64,000 nt of DNA from Phycisphaerales bacterium (GTDB lineage: Bacteria > Planctomycetota > Phycisphaerae > UBA1845 > UTPLA1): contig JAKSDK010000778.1 in assembly GCA_022360095.1 (NCBI GenBank), positions 223,903 to 287,902 on the forward strand. The letters run 5' to 3'. Position 1 is the first letter of the stretch. Each line of letters starts with the position of its first letter. The notes beneath the pieces were generated by a model. The model did no database searches, was not told the DNA's origin, and saw nothing but the letters and a program-made list of their open reading frames with translations. Position numbers and translations under genes: made by a program. Below are positions 1 through 9,113 of the stretch, piece by piece.

Positions 1-409
1 AAAGGCGCGTCATAGCATCGTCCAGGGCGATGAGGTCAATCCGTTTCTCGTCCAATGGTTTTACGGCGTCGTCGAGGGTCACCTGCTCCCAATCGCCTCC
101 TCGCTTGGCGGCACGGCTGCGGCGGGCATGGTCGGTCAGGATTTGACGCATGGCCGTCGCGGCCACGGCAAAGAAGTGGGTCTTGTCCTTCCATTTGACA
201 TCGGTCTGATCGATCAACCGTACAAATGCCTCGTGCACCAGTGCGGTAGGCTGCAGCGTGTGGTCCGGACGTTGATGTCGGAAATAGCTGCCGGCCAGGG
301 CCCGTAATTCGAAGTAGACCAAGGGCAGCAGCCGCTCTGCGGCGGAGGCGTCTCCGCGACAGAGCTCGGTGAGCATTTGTGTTGCATCATTCGGCTTCGG
401 TGTGGACAT
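1..409 (-). CDS. ECF-type RNA polymerase sigma factor, C-terminus cut by window edge
   Basis: This open frame runs off the left edge. It starts at the ATG at 409 and reads MSTPKPNDATQMLTELCRGD. Residues 1-136 hold a sigma region 2 of the planctomycete ECF type: an LLPLVYFELRALAG helix, the TALVHEAFVRLID core that contacts RNA polymerase, and FFAVAATAMRQILTDHARRS, which corresponds to the -10 recognition helix. Region 4 would lie outside the window. In this family such sigma factors direct RNA polymerase to a small regulon and are often encoded beside a Ser/Thr kinase; here the partner, if any, is off the edge. It is divergent from the exported repeat protein gene at 663, with a 253-bp shared upstream region. 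Confidence 0.85.
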   Translation of the reverse strand, partial: MSTPKPNDATQMLTELCRGDASAAERLLPLVYFELRALAGSYFRHQRPDHTLQPTALVHEAFVRLIDQTDVKWKDKTHFFAVAATAMRQILTDHARRSRAAKRGGDWEQVTLDDAVKPLDEKRIDLIALDDAMTRL

Positions 410-662
410 GCTCGCTCTCAACGCCTTGCTTCGGGGCATCCTTACATTCTACGTGCCGACGGCCACCCAAATCGAGAAACTCTCTCGATTTAGGCGCTTA
501 TGTCCACTCCCTGGGCCGACTTCGGTCATATTCGGTCTGCGGCGTGCTTCCCTCGGGCAGCAACGAAAAAAAATCTGAGGGCGCCAAACCTGGATTACGT
601 GTCTGGAGTGAGGCCGCGCAAAAGGGGCGACGGCTCGGATTCTCCACGTGAAAGGACCGTTC

Positions 663-2783
663 ATGCTTATCTGTCAGCGAAACCGGCTCACCCGTGAAGC
701 CAAGTCAGGCCCGAAAACACTCTGTGTGCTGTTAAGCGCCGTTGTTCTGGTGGGGGCGACGCGGCCCGGTTTCGGCATCGCTCCGCTGCGAAAGGTGGTC
801 GTCACAGGCGAGCAGGCGCCGGGCATGCCTCAAGGCGTCGTGTTCGACGAGTTGGGCCGGCCCGACATCAATGCGGAGGGATACACGGTTTTCAGCGCGG
901 TTTTCAGCGGCCCCGGCGTGACGCAGACCAATGACAACACGCTCTGGTCGGATCGGTCCGGCTCGCCGGTCCAGGAAGCGCGCGAAGGACAGCAGGCCCT
1001 TGGGTTGCCACTGTTTGTGGTCTACAAAACATTCGGGACGCCAATACTCAACGACGAAGGCAGAATCGCCTTCGAAGCCTCGCTTTCAGGCGTGGGTGTG
1101 ACTTTCGAGAATGACGAGGGAATCTGGTCCGAGGGCGCCACCGGCGTGCTGGGGCTCATCGCGCGCGAAGGCAACCATGCCGCAGGCACGCCCGCGAACG
1201 TCAATCATAATGGCATCTTTCCACCGCTGTTCAACAATAGCGGCCGCGTTCTTTTTGGCGGCGCCCTCAAGGGGCCCGGCGTGGATTTCACCAACAACGC
1301 CGCGTTTTGGAGCGGCTTTCCGGGAAGTGTGGCCCTCGTGATTCGCGAGGCCGAACAGGCTCCCGGTCTTCCGCCCACCATCAAACTCAAGTATGGCAGC
1401 GTAGATATTGGCGCTGTCCTTGGCGGCACGAATCAGTGTGCGTTCCGCGCGGGCCTTGACGGCGCCGTTTCCACGAACAACGACAACGCGATCTACGCCG
1501 GCACCGTAAGCATACCTGCGTTGCTTATCCGTGAGGGCGAGCAGGCTCCGGGTGCCCCGGCGGGTGTCAACATCGGAAACGTGCTCCAGCCGACGATCAA
1601 TGCGTCCGGTGCGACGGCCTTTCTCACGTTTTTGGCAGGCGGCGCCGTCGATCCATCAAACGACACGGCCATCTTTTCCGAGGGTTCGAGCGGCATGCTC
1701 GACCTGGTTGCTCGCAAGGGCGGTCAAGCTCCCGGCGCAGCGCAGGGAACGGTCTTCGACCATCTGCAACTGCCCTTGTTGAGCGCCAACGGTTCAACGG
1801 CGTTTGCCGGGATTCTGGCAGGTCCGGGCGTGAATGATACGAATAACGAGTGCATCTACTCGGACAACATCGGGACATTGGCGTTTGTGGCGCGGGAGGG
1901 TGACCAAGCCCCCGGCATGGAAGACGGTGTGGTGTTTGCAGGAGACGCCGTCGCGATGCAACCGGCATTCACGGGTCAAATGGCGATGAACTCCATCGGC
2001 CAGATCATATTCCGCGCGAGAGTGGACGGGCCCGGGGTCGGTGCATCCAACAACATGGGAATCTGGCAGCACGATCCCGTGGCGGGGCTGCGTCTGATCC
2101 TCCGTTACGGGGATGGCATCGACGTGGCGCCGGGAGACACGAGAATTGTGCAACAAATCATCTTCGTCTCGGGTTCCGGCGGCTCGGACGGACGCCCCTG
2201 CCCGCTGAACGATGCCGGCCAGTTCTCATTTTGGGCATGGTTTACCGATGGAAGTCAAGGGATTTTCGTGACCGCCGACACGGATGACGATGGAACGGTC
2301 GACATTTTTGACAACTGTCCGCTCACGCTTAATCCGGGTCAGGAGGATGCCGACGGGGACGGCGATGGCGACGCCTGTGACGGGTGCCCGAATGACGCGA
2401 ACAAATTGGCGCCGGGGACATGCGGTTGCAGTGTGCCCGATGACGACAGTGACGGTGACGGCGTGCCAAACTGCCTTGACGATTGCCCGAATGATCCAGA
2501 CAAAAGAGACGCCGGTCCGTGCGGCTGCGGTCAGTCGGATATTGATAGCGACGGCGACCTGATTCTGGACTGTTTCGACAATTGTCCAGACGTGGCGAAC
2601 TCCGATCAGGCCGATGCAGACGATGACGGCATCGGCGACATCTGCGACGACACCCCGACAGGCCAGACATCGCCCGAAATGCAGGATTGCTGCGGCGGCG
2701 GCATGCCGATGATGATGCCATTTGTGCTGGCGGGATGGGTGTCCAGACGCCGGCGATCCAGCACGGGTCGAATTCGCGGGTGA
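663..2783 (+). CDS. Exported repeat protein: seven QAPG repeats, thrombospondin type 3 calcium repeats, Cys-Gly/TM/Arg C-terminal anchor
   Basis: I prefer the ATG at 663 (706 aa) because AAAGGA lies six bases upstream; a GTG at 648 is also in frame. A signal peptide (LCVLLSAVVLVGATRPGFG) is followed by seven repeats of about 60-75 residues, each opening with a G-x-QAPG-x-P motif and containing a GPGV-x-x-TN-x-x-x-W/Y segment. Seven such units suggest a seven-bladed beta-propeller. Residues about 535-667 are thrombospondin type 3-like Asp-rich calcium repeats (DSDGDGVPNCLDDCP type). The tail has CCGGG, then a short hydrophobic stretch (MPMMMPFVLAGWV) and SRRRR, the layout of a C-terminal sorting signal. 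It is probably cell-surface. No enzymatic motif was seen and the function is unknown. Confidence 0.85.
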   Translation: MLICQRNRLTREAKSGPKTLCVLLSAVVLVGATRPGFGIAPLRKVVVTGEQAPGMPQGVVFDELGRPDINAEGYTVFSAVFSGPGVTQTNDNTLWSDRSGSPVQEAREGQQALGLPLFVVYKTFGTPILNDEGRIAFEASLSGVGVTFENDEGIWSEGATGVLGLIAREGNHAAGTPANVNHNGIFPPLFNNSGRVLFGGALKGPGVDFTNNAAFWSGFPGSVALVIREAEQAPGLPPTIKLKYGSVDIGAVLGGTNQCAFRAGLDGAVSTNNDNAIYAGTVSIPALLIREGEQAPGAPAGVNIGNVLQPTINASGATAFLTFLAGGAVDPSNDTAIFSEGSSGMLDLVARKGGQAPGAAQGTVFDHLQLPLLSANGSTAFAGILAGPGVNDTNNECIYSDNIGTLAFVAREGDQAPGMEDGVVFAGDAVAMQPAFTGQMAMNSIGQIIFRARVDGPGVGASNNMGIWQHDPVAGLRLILRYGDGIDVAPGDTRIVQQIIFVSGSGGSDGRPCPLNDAGQFSFWAWFTDGSQGIFVTADTDDDGTVDIFDNCPLTLNPGQEDADGDGDGDACDGCPNDANKLAPGTCGCSVPDDDSDGDGVPNCLDDCPNDPDKRDAGPCGCGQSDIDSDGDLILDCFDNCPDVANSDQADADDDGIGDICDDTPTGQTSPEMQDCCGGGMPMMMPFVLAGWVSRRRRSSTGRIRG

Positions 2784-2912
2784 TCGGACAAGGACTTCTG
2801 CTGCTCTTGAAACCGACTGGGCGACCGATGAACAGTTTTGCCATCTCAAAGATTCACAATAGAATCGATCGTCCTTGGCTTTCAGAGAACCGATTTGCTC
2901 AGGAGTCCTACG

Positions 2913-4355
2913 ATGAAACGAACAAGACTTTTGGCACTCATCGCGCTGTCAGGATTCGTGCTCGGCACGACCTGTCCGCCTACAACCAACAATAACAACA
3001 ACAATAATTCGGCCAGGAACGTTCAGGTCGACAGTGAAGCAACGGCACGACCTGCGGACGATCCCGCGATTTGCTGCGAGGGCTCCAATGTGTATGTCGC
3101 GTGGGCCGAACGGCGGACCGGACCTGGATACGACATCCTCTTCGCACGGTCGGCGGACGGTGGCGCGACGTGGACGGAATCGCCTACGCTTCTAAATCGG
3201 GATGCTCCGGGAATCAGTGACAGCCGCACGCCGATCATCTGCTGCGACGGACTGAACATTTACGTCGTTTGGCTCAACGGTCCCGATCCCGTTCATATGT
3301 ATTTCAACAGCAGCGCGGATGGAGGCGTCACTTGGCGCGATTTTGCCGTAAGGATCAGCGGCAGTACACCGACCGGCTTTCATTCCTTCCCGCGCATCTG
3401 TTGCATGGGGACCAACGTCTACGTGTCGTGGAGTGACGACAGGGCCGGCGCGGGAAGGCCGGACATGTTTTTCAATCGCTCCACCGACGGCGGCACGACA
3501 TGGCTTCAGGACGACACACGCATCAGCTCCTGGGCGCCGGGTACCGATGTGGGGCTGACTCAGCACGAGATGTGCTGCGACGGACAGAATGTCTACGTCA
3601 GCTGGTCCGACCGGCGGAACGGCGACTACGACATGTGGTTGACGCGCTCGACGGACGGCGGAGAGATGTGGCCGGTGATGGAGACCCGCGTCGACAACGG
3701 CGCGACAGGCGTAAACTCGGGGGCCGCGTCCTACGAGCATAGCCTGTGCTGTAGCGGGCAAAACATCTATGTCGCCTGGACCGACAATCGCAATGCAGGG
3801 GGAAATGCGGGAGCGGACGTGTATCTCAACGCGTCATCCGACGGGGGAGCTTCGTTCGGCGGCACCGACAGCCGGGTCAACGCGACCGATCTTGCTTCGG
3901 CCGGACTGCTTGCGCGAAACCCGAACCTGTGCTGCACCGGCACCACGGTGCACGCGACCTGGAGGGACAACCGTGCCGGTGCGAACTTGCAGGTGTTCTA
4001 TCGTCGCTCGACGGATGGCGGAACGACGTTTCTTGTCTCTGATCGTCGCGTCGACACTGGCACGGGGAGTGTCACGTCGCGCCCATGGATCTGTTGCGAC
4101 CAGACGAACGTTCACATTACGTGGTATTCGAGTGTGGGGGATCAGTTCATCAATATGTCGACCGACAGCGGCGCGAGCTGGTTGACGACGGAGGCGAACC
4201 TGGACAGCAACATGCCCGCCGCCGGTACGGTCACGGGCGGCGCGAACTATCCAATGATCTGCTGCAACGGTGCGACACCGTACGTTGTCTGGCGGGATGA
4301 TCGAAATGGGACCGCGGGCCAGACCTTTGACATCTTTTTCGGTCGGCCGAATTGA
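2913..4355 (+). CDS. Exported sialidase-fold (BNR/Asp-box) protein with eight vicinal-cysteine repeats
   Basis: The start at ATG 2913 is set by AGGAG at 2901-2905, giving 480 aa; the longer frame from 2838 lacks a ribosome site. The N-terminus MKRTRLLALIALSGFVLGTTC resembles a lipoprotein signal, though GTTC is not a textbook lipobox. A low-complexity PPTTN-Asn linker follows. The rest is about eight repeats, each with an I/L-CC-x-G-x-N-V/I-Y-V-x-W strand. Seven carry an Asp-box (S-x-DGG-x-T-W type, e.g. SADGGATW), the hallmark of sialidase/BNR propellers. Catalytic sialidase arginines were not identified, so it is better called a propeller than an enzyme. It lies 129 bp after the previous exported protein and is convergent with the histidine kinase. 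Confidence 0.85.
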   Translation: MKRTRLLALIALSGFVLGTTCPPTTNNNNNNNSARNVQVDSEATARPADDPAICCEGSNVYVAWAERRTGPGYDILFARSADGGATWTESPTLLNRDAPGISDSRTPIICCDGLNIYVVWLNGPDPVHMYFNSSADGGVTWRDFAVRISGSTPTGFHSFPRICCMGTNVYVSWSDDRAGAGRPDMFFNRSTDGGTTWLQDDTRISSWAPGTDVGLTQHEMCCDGQNVYVSWSDRRNGDYDMWLTRSTDGGEMWPVMETRVDNGATGVNSGAASYEHSLCCSGQNIYVAWTDNRNAGGNAGADVYLNASSDGGASFGGTDSRVNATDLASAGLLARNPNLCCTGTTVHATWRDNRAGANLQVFYRRSTDGGTTFLVSDRRVDTGTGSVTSRPWICCDQTNVHITWYSSVGDQFINMSTDSGASWLTTEANLDSNMPAAGTVTGGANYPMICCNGATPYVVWRDDRNGTAGQTFDIFFGRPN

Positions 4356-4389
4356 CGGCACCGTCGTTCGGCGAGTGGGCGTATTAGAA

Positions 4390-6168
4390 TCACGCCATCC
4401 GTAGCGTCAGCAAGAAGCAAGCGCCCCTTTGATCGCCCGATAGTAATTGCAGGTCTCCACCCATATCGCGGGCCAACCGCCGGCTGAGCGCTAGGCCGAG
4501 TCCAACGCCCGGGGCGGAGTTGGCAGCCTCCCGGGCTGATTTGCTGAATGGGCGGAACAAACGACGGGACTCGCCCTTGCCTATCCCGGGGCCGTGGTCC
4601 TTGACTCGCAGGTGCGCCCAATCGCCCGCGCGATCGATTTCCAGGAGGATGCCGGATTCAGCCCCGGACGCCGCATATTTGCATGCATTATCGACGAGGT
4701 TGAAGAGTATCTGCTCCACAGCGGATGCATCGGCGCAAACCTGTCTTTCCAGGATGGCGTCGTTCGATTTGACGATCAGATTCATGCCTGCTTGTTGAGC
4801 CCGTTCTGCCGGTCGTTCTTTTGCGCGATCGATCAATTCTCGCAGGATCACTTTCTCCGCGTGGCCCGCGCTACGGTGGCGATCGAGTCGAGCGTACGCA
4901 AGTACGTTTTCCACCAAATGGCTCAGGCGTTGTGCCTCCCGTCCGAGCGTTGTCAGATAGCGACGTCGCTTTGCTTCGTCGGGAAGCATGCCTTTGATCA
5001 ACATGTCGGTATACATTCGAAAAGTGGTCAGTGGAGTACGCATTTCGTGGGTGACCGCCGACACAAAGGCTGCACGTCGTTCGCTTAAGGAAATTGTCCC
5101 CGACAAGAGGACGGCCGCTGCGGCTGCGGCGAACAACACGCACACCCAGGCTATCAACAGCGGTGTTCGGACGGGGGATGTTCTGGGTTTCACGTAGACA
5201 GGCACGTGTCCCGGGATGAGCCTGACGGGCAGGGCCGCCAGCGTTCTCCTTTCCCGAGAAAGCGGAGCAGCGACCATGGGTTCAAGTTCCGCGTGGGGTA
5301 ACAAATCCCGGATTTGCTCCTTGAGCCATTCTTTGATTTGCTTCCAGTCGAGCCAGCAGCCTTGGACATAGGTCTGTCCTTCGACGGAGACTCGCCGTGC
5401 CAGCAAGAGGGTGGGGCCGATCCAAATCGGTTTGGTCGGGCCTTCGAACACGTCGGATGATCCAGGTGTGGGTTTGAGATCCACATAATTAAGTTGATTG
5501 GAAACTTGTTGTTGAAAAATACGAGCTTGTTGTTCAATATCGCTGCGTTTCGCCCAGGGTTGTTTCTTTTCGGGGGCTGATGATTGCAAGGCGGAGGACT
5601 CCGTCGTTTCCATGCGTCGCGCCAAGGCGACCGTTGTAAGGTCCGCTCGGGGGAGGGCACTGATCAGCATGCGACTTTTTTGTTTTAGCAGCTTTTCAAG
5701 TTGCGTCAGACGCTGGGCTGAAGCTTCAATTTTTCGGCGGGTGGTGTATGCGGATTCCGCCAGATCGCGCATGTTACCGGTTGGGACTTGCGGAGACGTA
5801 AGCCGGTCGTCGGGTCCCAACTGCAAGTGCAGCAGGATGGACGGCGACTCGAATGTCAAGAGCGTTGAAGGCAGCAGCACTTCACCCGGTTGGATTTGAT
5901 TGAACATCAATGTGTAAGCGCGCTCGGCAGGATAGAAAGATTGGTAAGCGAAATAGGGATACCGGCTTTCTTGTGCGATCAGCGGGCCCAGCGCCGAATC
6001 CATGCGCCACAGCGCAAGCCGAATACTTTCTTCGATCTCCGCCTGTTTATTCGCCTCGGCTTCCGCCCGATCGAGTTCCAGGACCGTCCCGCTGATCCAT
6101 CCCAGGGCGGCCAACACGACGAACAGACAGCCACCAAAAACAGTCCACGTGTGCCAGGGGCGATTCAT
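4390..6168 (-). CDS. Sensor histidine kinase of a two-component system
   Basis: This 592-residue membrane kinase has one transmembrane helix at about 9-27, a periplasmic sensor region of about 300 residues with no recognised fold, and a second helix at about 335-357. HisKA follows with H374 in VTHEMRTPLTTF. The ATPase domain shows the N box (LFNLVDNACKYA), G1 (DHGPGIG) and G2 (GVGLGLALSRRLARDMGG). It should autophosphorylate H374 and pass phosphate to the OmpR-type regulator encoded immediately upstream, whose gene it overlaps by four bases (6165-6168), implying translational coupling. The sensed signal is unknown; the large periplasmic part suggests an envelope stimulus. Confidence 0.93.
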   Translation of the reverse strand: MNRPWHTWTVFGGCLFVVLAALGWISGTVLELDRAEAEANKQAEIEESIRLALWRMDSALGPLIAQESRYPYFAYQSFYPAERAYTLMFNQIQPGEVLLPSTLLTFESPSILLHLQLGPDDRLTSPQVPTGNMRDLAESAYTTRRKIEASAQRLTQLEKLLKQKSRMLISALPRADLTTVALARRMETTESSALQSSAPEKKQPWAKRSDIEQQARIFQQQVSNQLNYVDLKPTPGSSDVFEGPTKPIWIGPTLLLARRVSVEGQTYVQGCWLDWKQIKEWLKEQIRDLLPHAELEPMVAAPLSRERRTLAALPVRLIPGHVPVYVKPRTSPVRTPLLIAWVCVLFAAAAAAVLLSGTISLSERRAAFVSAVTHEMRTPLTTFRMYTDMLIKGMLPDEAKRRRYLTTLGREAQRLSHLVENVLAYARLDRHRSAGHAEKVILRELIDRAKERPAERAQQAGMNLIVKSNDAILERQVCADASAVEQILFNLVDNACKYAASGAESGILLEIDRAGDWAHLRVKDHGPGIGKGESRRLFRPFSKSAREAANSAPGVGLGLALSRRLARDMGGDLQLLSGDQRGACFLLTLRMA

Positions 6169-6866
6169 GGTTTTTCTTTTCCGAACATGTATCCCTTACC
6201 ATGGACCGTCAGAATCACCGAGGGTGGAGACGAAACGTCGCCCAGTTTCTCCCGGAGCTTGGCGATATGAACGTCGATGGTCCGGGTGGCGACCGTGCCG
6301 GGTTCGAGGAGCCAGACTCGAGACAGAATTTCATCACGAGAGATGGCCCGTCCGGCGTTTTGAACGAGATATCGCAGCAGCTCACGTTCACGCTCCGAAA
6401 GATCCGCGCGGCGGCCATCATCTCGACGAACTTCGCATCGATCCAAACAGACGCGGCCTCCGGGATAGGTGATTTCACGGATGTCGGACGGACGTTCCGG
6501 CGACCTTCGCAGGACCGCTTGAATGCGAGCGAGCAACTCGTCCACGCTGAAAGGCTTGACGACGTAGTCGTCCGCGCCGAGGCGGAGCCCGGCAATTCGG
6601 TTTTCCTCTTTACTCAAAGCGGTCAAGATAATGATCGGCAGAGTGGGGCGTGTGGCGCGCACGTCCCGCAGGATATCAAGTCCGTCTCCGCCGGGGAGGA
6701 CCAGGTCGAGTATGATCAGGTCGCAATCGACGGACCGAGCCGATTCGAGGCCGGTATCGCCGCGCCCGGTCTCGAAGGTTTGATAACCATCGAACTTCAA
6801 GGCGTCTACGATGCCTTCTCGGATGGCGGCATCGTCCTCGATCACCAGGACGCGTTTTTTTTTCAA
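6165..6866 (-). CDS. OmpR/PhoB-family response regulator
   Basis: This 233-residue regulator is the partner of the overlapping histidine kinase. The receiver domain has the acidic pair in VIEDD, the phosphoacceptor D54 (ILDLVLPGGDG) and K104 (VVKPF). The C-terminal half is a winged-helix DNA-binding domain (LSERERELLRYLVQNAGR, TRTIDVHIAKLREKLG). The start is a TTG at 6866 followed by a run of Lys codons, with AAGG about six bases upstream; no ATG fits the domain start. It is the first gene of the kinase operon and follows the DUF4139-like gene on the same strand after a 51-bp gap, so that gene could be cotranscribed or regulated by the pair. Confidence 0.93.
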   Translation of the reverse strand: MKKKRVLVIEDDAAIREGIVDALKFDGYQTFETGRGDTGLESARSVDCDLIILDLVLPGGDGLDILRDVRATRPTLPIIILTALSKEENRIAGLRLGADDYVVKPFSVDELLARIQAVLRRSPERPSDIREITYPGGRVCLDRCEVRRDDGRRADLSERERELLRYLVQNAGRAISRDEILSRVWLLEPGTVATRTIDVHIAKLREKLGDVSSPPSVILTVHGKGYMFGKEKP

Positions 6867-6917
6867 TGGTCGCCTTCTCTCTTGAACCCAAAATCCACAC
6901 CCAAGGCATCCTTCTAT

Positions 6918-8726
6918 CTACATCCAGTAGTAATGCCAGGCGTAGGACAGATCAAGGCTTTCTCCAGGTTTTAGACCGACGGACCACTTGATGCGGCTGA
7001 TTCCGTTAAAGTGATCCCACCAGGGCCATGAATACCAGCGCCACCAACGGGGATAGCTCGGGCCTGCGACGGGCCAACCTTCTTCACTGATGTTGGCCTT
7101 TTCGATTTGGCCCTGCCCGGAGGCGGAGTCGGCCGTACCGAATACATGTCGCACGACTTCGATTTCAACGGCTTCATGGCAGTAGTTCGTCAGCCGGATG
7201 CTGCCGGAAAAGTTGATTCGCTGGTAGTTCTTGTTGTTCCAGAACATGGCCTTGAGGTCGCGTTTGGTTTCCTTGTCGGACTTGGCGACCTGGATATCGA
7301 CAGAAGTCGTAATTTCCAAGTCGGTCGTAGCGCCGGTTGCCGTGTAGGTCATCATCGACTGGGCCAGAACGCGGCCATCCTGGACGATCATTGCCGGCGC
7401 TGTCGTCAGAGGATAATCGCTGTTGTTCACGAGGCGAATTTTGTGTTTGACTTTAGGAGCGTTGAAGAGTCGGGCCAGTTCCCGTTGTTGATGGGTACTG
7501 AACTGTTGGTACGCCTCCATGGGCGGAACAATCGGTACGTCGAGTCCAAACACGTCTTTGTAGGCCAAGGTGAATTCCGCCACGGGCAGAATCATCCGTT
7601 GGCCCTTCTTGAGCGTGATGTGTTCCAGTGTGAAAATGAATAAGTCCTCATTTCTTGCGCCTTCCGGCATGTCGGGCCCGAGGTCTGTCGACGGTGGGGG
7701 AGGCCTGGACGGCGAATGGTTTCGATACTCACCCATGCGAGCAGTCTGGACCATCAGCGAGTTGGAGAAGGCATGAGCAGTTTGACGGCCTTCCTGGAAA
7801 TACTGTGACAACTTTGCCACTGTTTTCTGGAGCGAGAGGGGCGAGAGCGTGTCCTTGAAGGCGAAACTCGGCACGCCGATGACCAGATGAGCGGTCACGT
7901 CTTCCAAATCGATCATTTCATTCAGAAGCGTGGCCTGAAGTTTGACCTTTGCAGTTCCATCTCCGTCAATCGTGATCCTGTAATTGGGAATCCATCGAAT
8001 CCCCCTTTGCAGGTAGGCTAGTCCCGCATGGGCTTGCTCTCGCGGTGTCTCACCGGACCAATCGAGTTTGAGCGTCAGCACGTTGCGGCGCTCCTCCTCA
8101 GACAGGGTTCTCTTCGGTACGTCCTGGAAGGTTACGTCCTGAATCCGATTGATAGGGACCGCTTTGACCCCCTCGGGCGTCTCAATCAGAATCACAGACC
8201 CTTTTTGGACGAGTTTCTTTTTCTCTTGCTCGTCAGACTTCGAACCCTCCTCGCGCACGCGTTGAACGGGCACGCCGAGAATTCTGCCGGTGTAGGTCTT
8301 GCCGTCGACTTCCGTAATTGAGCAGGCCGCGCCGGTGTTGGCCTCGAGGAGTTCGCGGAGAGAAAGTGCCGTGGACACGTTTTGAATTTGTTGTGTGCCG
8401 GCGACGACGCCGGCGAGCTTCGCGGCCGGGTCGGCTGAATAGGACCAGAATGTCCCGATGACGGGAGCAGGCAAGTGGCCGAGGACGATATTGCCTGACG
8501 CATCCGTCGGCAACTCGCCCTCATGCAAGACGAACGCATGGCCGTCCTTAAAAACCGTGATTTCTCGGACCGGTAAGTGGGACAAATCGTCTGATTTCAG
8601 AATATTGGTATCTGCGACAAGATCAGTGGTCGCGCCCGGTTTTCTTGATTCAAGAGCTGAAATCCGATTTCCAGTCGTTACAAAGAGCACGACACCGACA
8701 AGTAAGAGTCCCTTGACTTGAGTCAT
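6918..8726 (-). CDS. Secreted DUF4139-like protein
   Basis: 602 aa. ATG 8726 has GGAGG six bases upstream. A hydrophobic N-terminus (GLLLVGVVLFVTTGNRISA) is a signal peptide. An amino-terminal strand-rich part (VREITVFKDGHAFVLHEGEL) precedes a region with RGIRWIPNYRITID and LNEMIDLEDVTAHLVIGVP, which resembles the DUF4139 / mucoidy-inhibitor A style of beta-sandwich. A proline-rich linker (SRPPPPS) sits mid-protein, and the C-terminus is Trp/Tyr rich (WWRWYSWPWW, then YAWHYYWM). No catalytic motif was found. It sits 51 bp upstream of the response-regulator gene on the same strand. The family assignment is by eye and moderate. Confidence 0.85.
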   Translation of the reverse strand: MTQVKGLLLVGVVLFVTTGNRISALESRKPGATTDLVADTNILKSDDLSHLPVREITVFKDGHAFVLHEGELPTDASGNIVLGHLPAPVIGTFWSYSADPAAKLAGVVAGTQQIQNVSTALSLRELLEANTGAACSITEVDGKTYTGRILGVPVQRVREEGSKSDEQEKKKLVQKGSVILIETPEGVKAVPINRIQDVTFQDVPKRTLSEEERRNVLTLKLDWSGETPREQAHAGLAYLQRGIRWIPNYRITIDGDGTAKVKLQATLLNEMIDLEDVTAHLVIGVPSFAFKDTLSPLSLQKTVAKLSQYFQEGRQTAHAFSNSLMVQTARMGEYRNHSPSRPPPPSTDLGPDMPEGARNEDLFIFTLEHITLKKGQRMILPVAEFTLAYKDVFGLDVPIVPPMEAYQQFSTHQQRELARLFNAPKVKHKIRLVNNSDYPLTTAPAMIVQDGRVLAQSMMTYTATGATTDLEITTSVDIQVAKSDKETKRDLKAMFWNNKNYQRINFSGSIRLTNYCHEAVEIEVVRHVFGTADSASGQGQIEKANISEEGWPVAGPSYPRWWRWYSWPWWDHFNGISRIKWSVGLKPGESLDLSYAWHYYWM

Positions 8727-9113
8727 TCGACGCCTCCATTGTGGAATAAACCAAATTCGCCTATGTATCGAAGTGTATGGTCGGATGAGGGATCAGGTTG
8801 TAAACGGGATGTAAACTCTTCGGCAAGAGCCTGAGAGACGGGGCGTTGGCGCAGTGTCTCCTCAACGCCAGTCGTTGTTACTCTGTGTCCGCACGATCGT
8901 GGAATCGATTGGATCGTGCCTCTCAAAATGGATGGTGATCAGGATTCAGAGCTGCATGCAATCACGAGGGTCATCATACGACGATGGACTTCTCCACGAC
9001 GTAGGTCGTCCCTGAGGAGGTTTCTCACCTCGTTGCGCTCAGGGACGACTGGGGTGGCCACGCACAGGAGTTGGGTCGGGCCGTTTCCCCGTTCGCTTCA
9101 TGCCATTTGCGAC
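8727..9113. other. Intergenic region between RHS gene 3' end and DUF4139-like gene
   Basis: 387 bp with no convincing gene. It must hold the promoter of the DUF4139-like gene (read leftward) and the 3' untranslated end of the RHS gene. The one clear structure is the 45-bp palindromic unit at 9005-9049, listed separately. Short frames here have no ribosome site or recognisable composition. Confidence 0.5.
9005..9049. repeat. REP-like palindrome
   Basis: Arms GTCGTCCCTGAG (9005-9016) and CTCAGGGACGAC (9038-9049) are perfect 12-bp reverse complements. Inside them lies a second stem, GAGGT (9017-9021) with ACCTC (9027-9031), around a TTCTC loop. The unit lies just past the 3' end of the RHS gene. 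It lacks a U-tract, so it is more like a dispersed palindromic repeat (REP/BIME style) than an intrinsic terminator. No second copy was found in this window. Confidence 0.6.

Noticed and set aside
369..697. Short frames upstream of the first exported protein gene
   Set aside because: They overlap the sigma factor start or lie in the divergent promoter region, lack ribosome sites and have no protein-like pattern.
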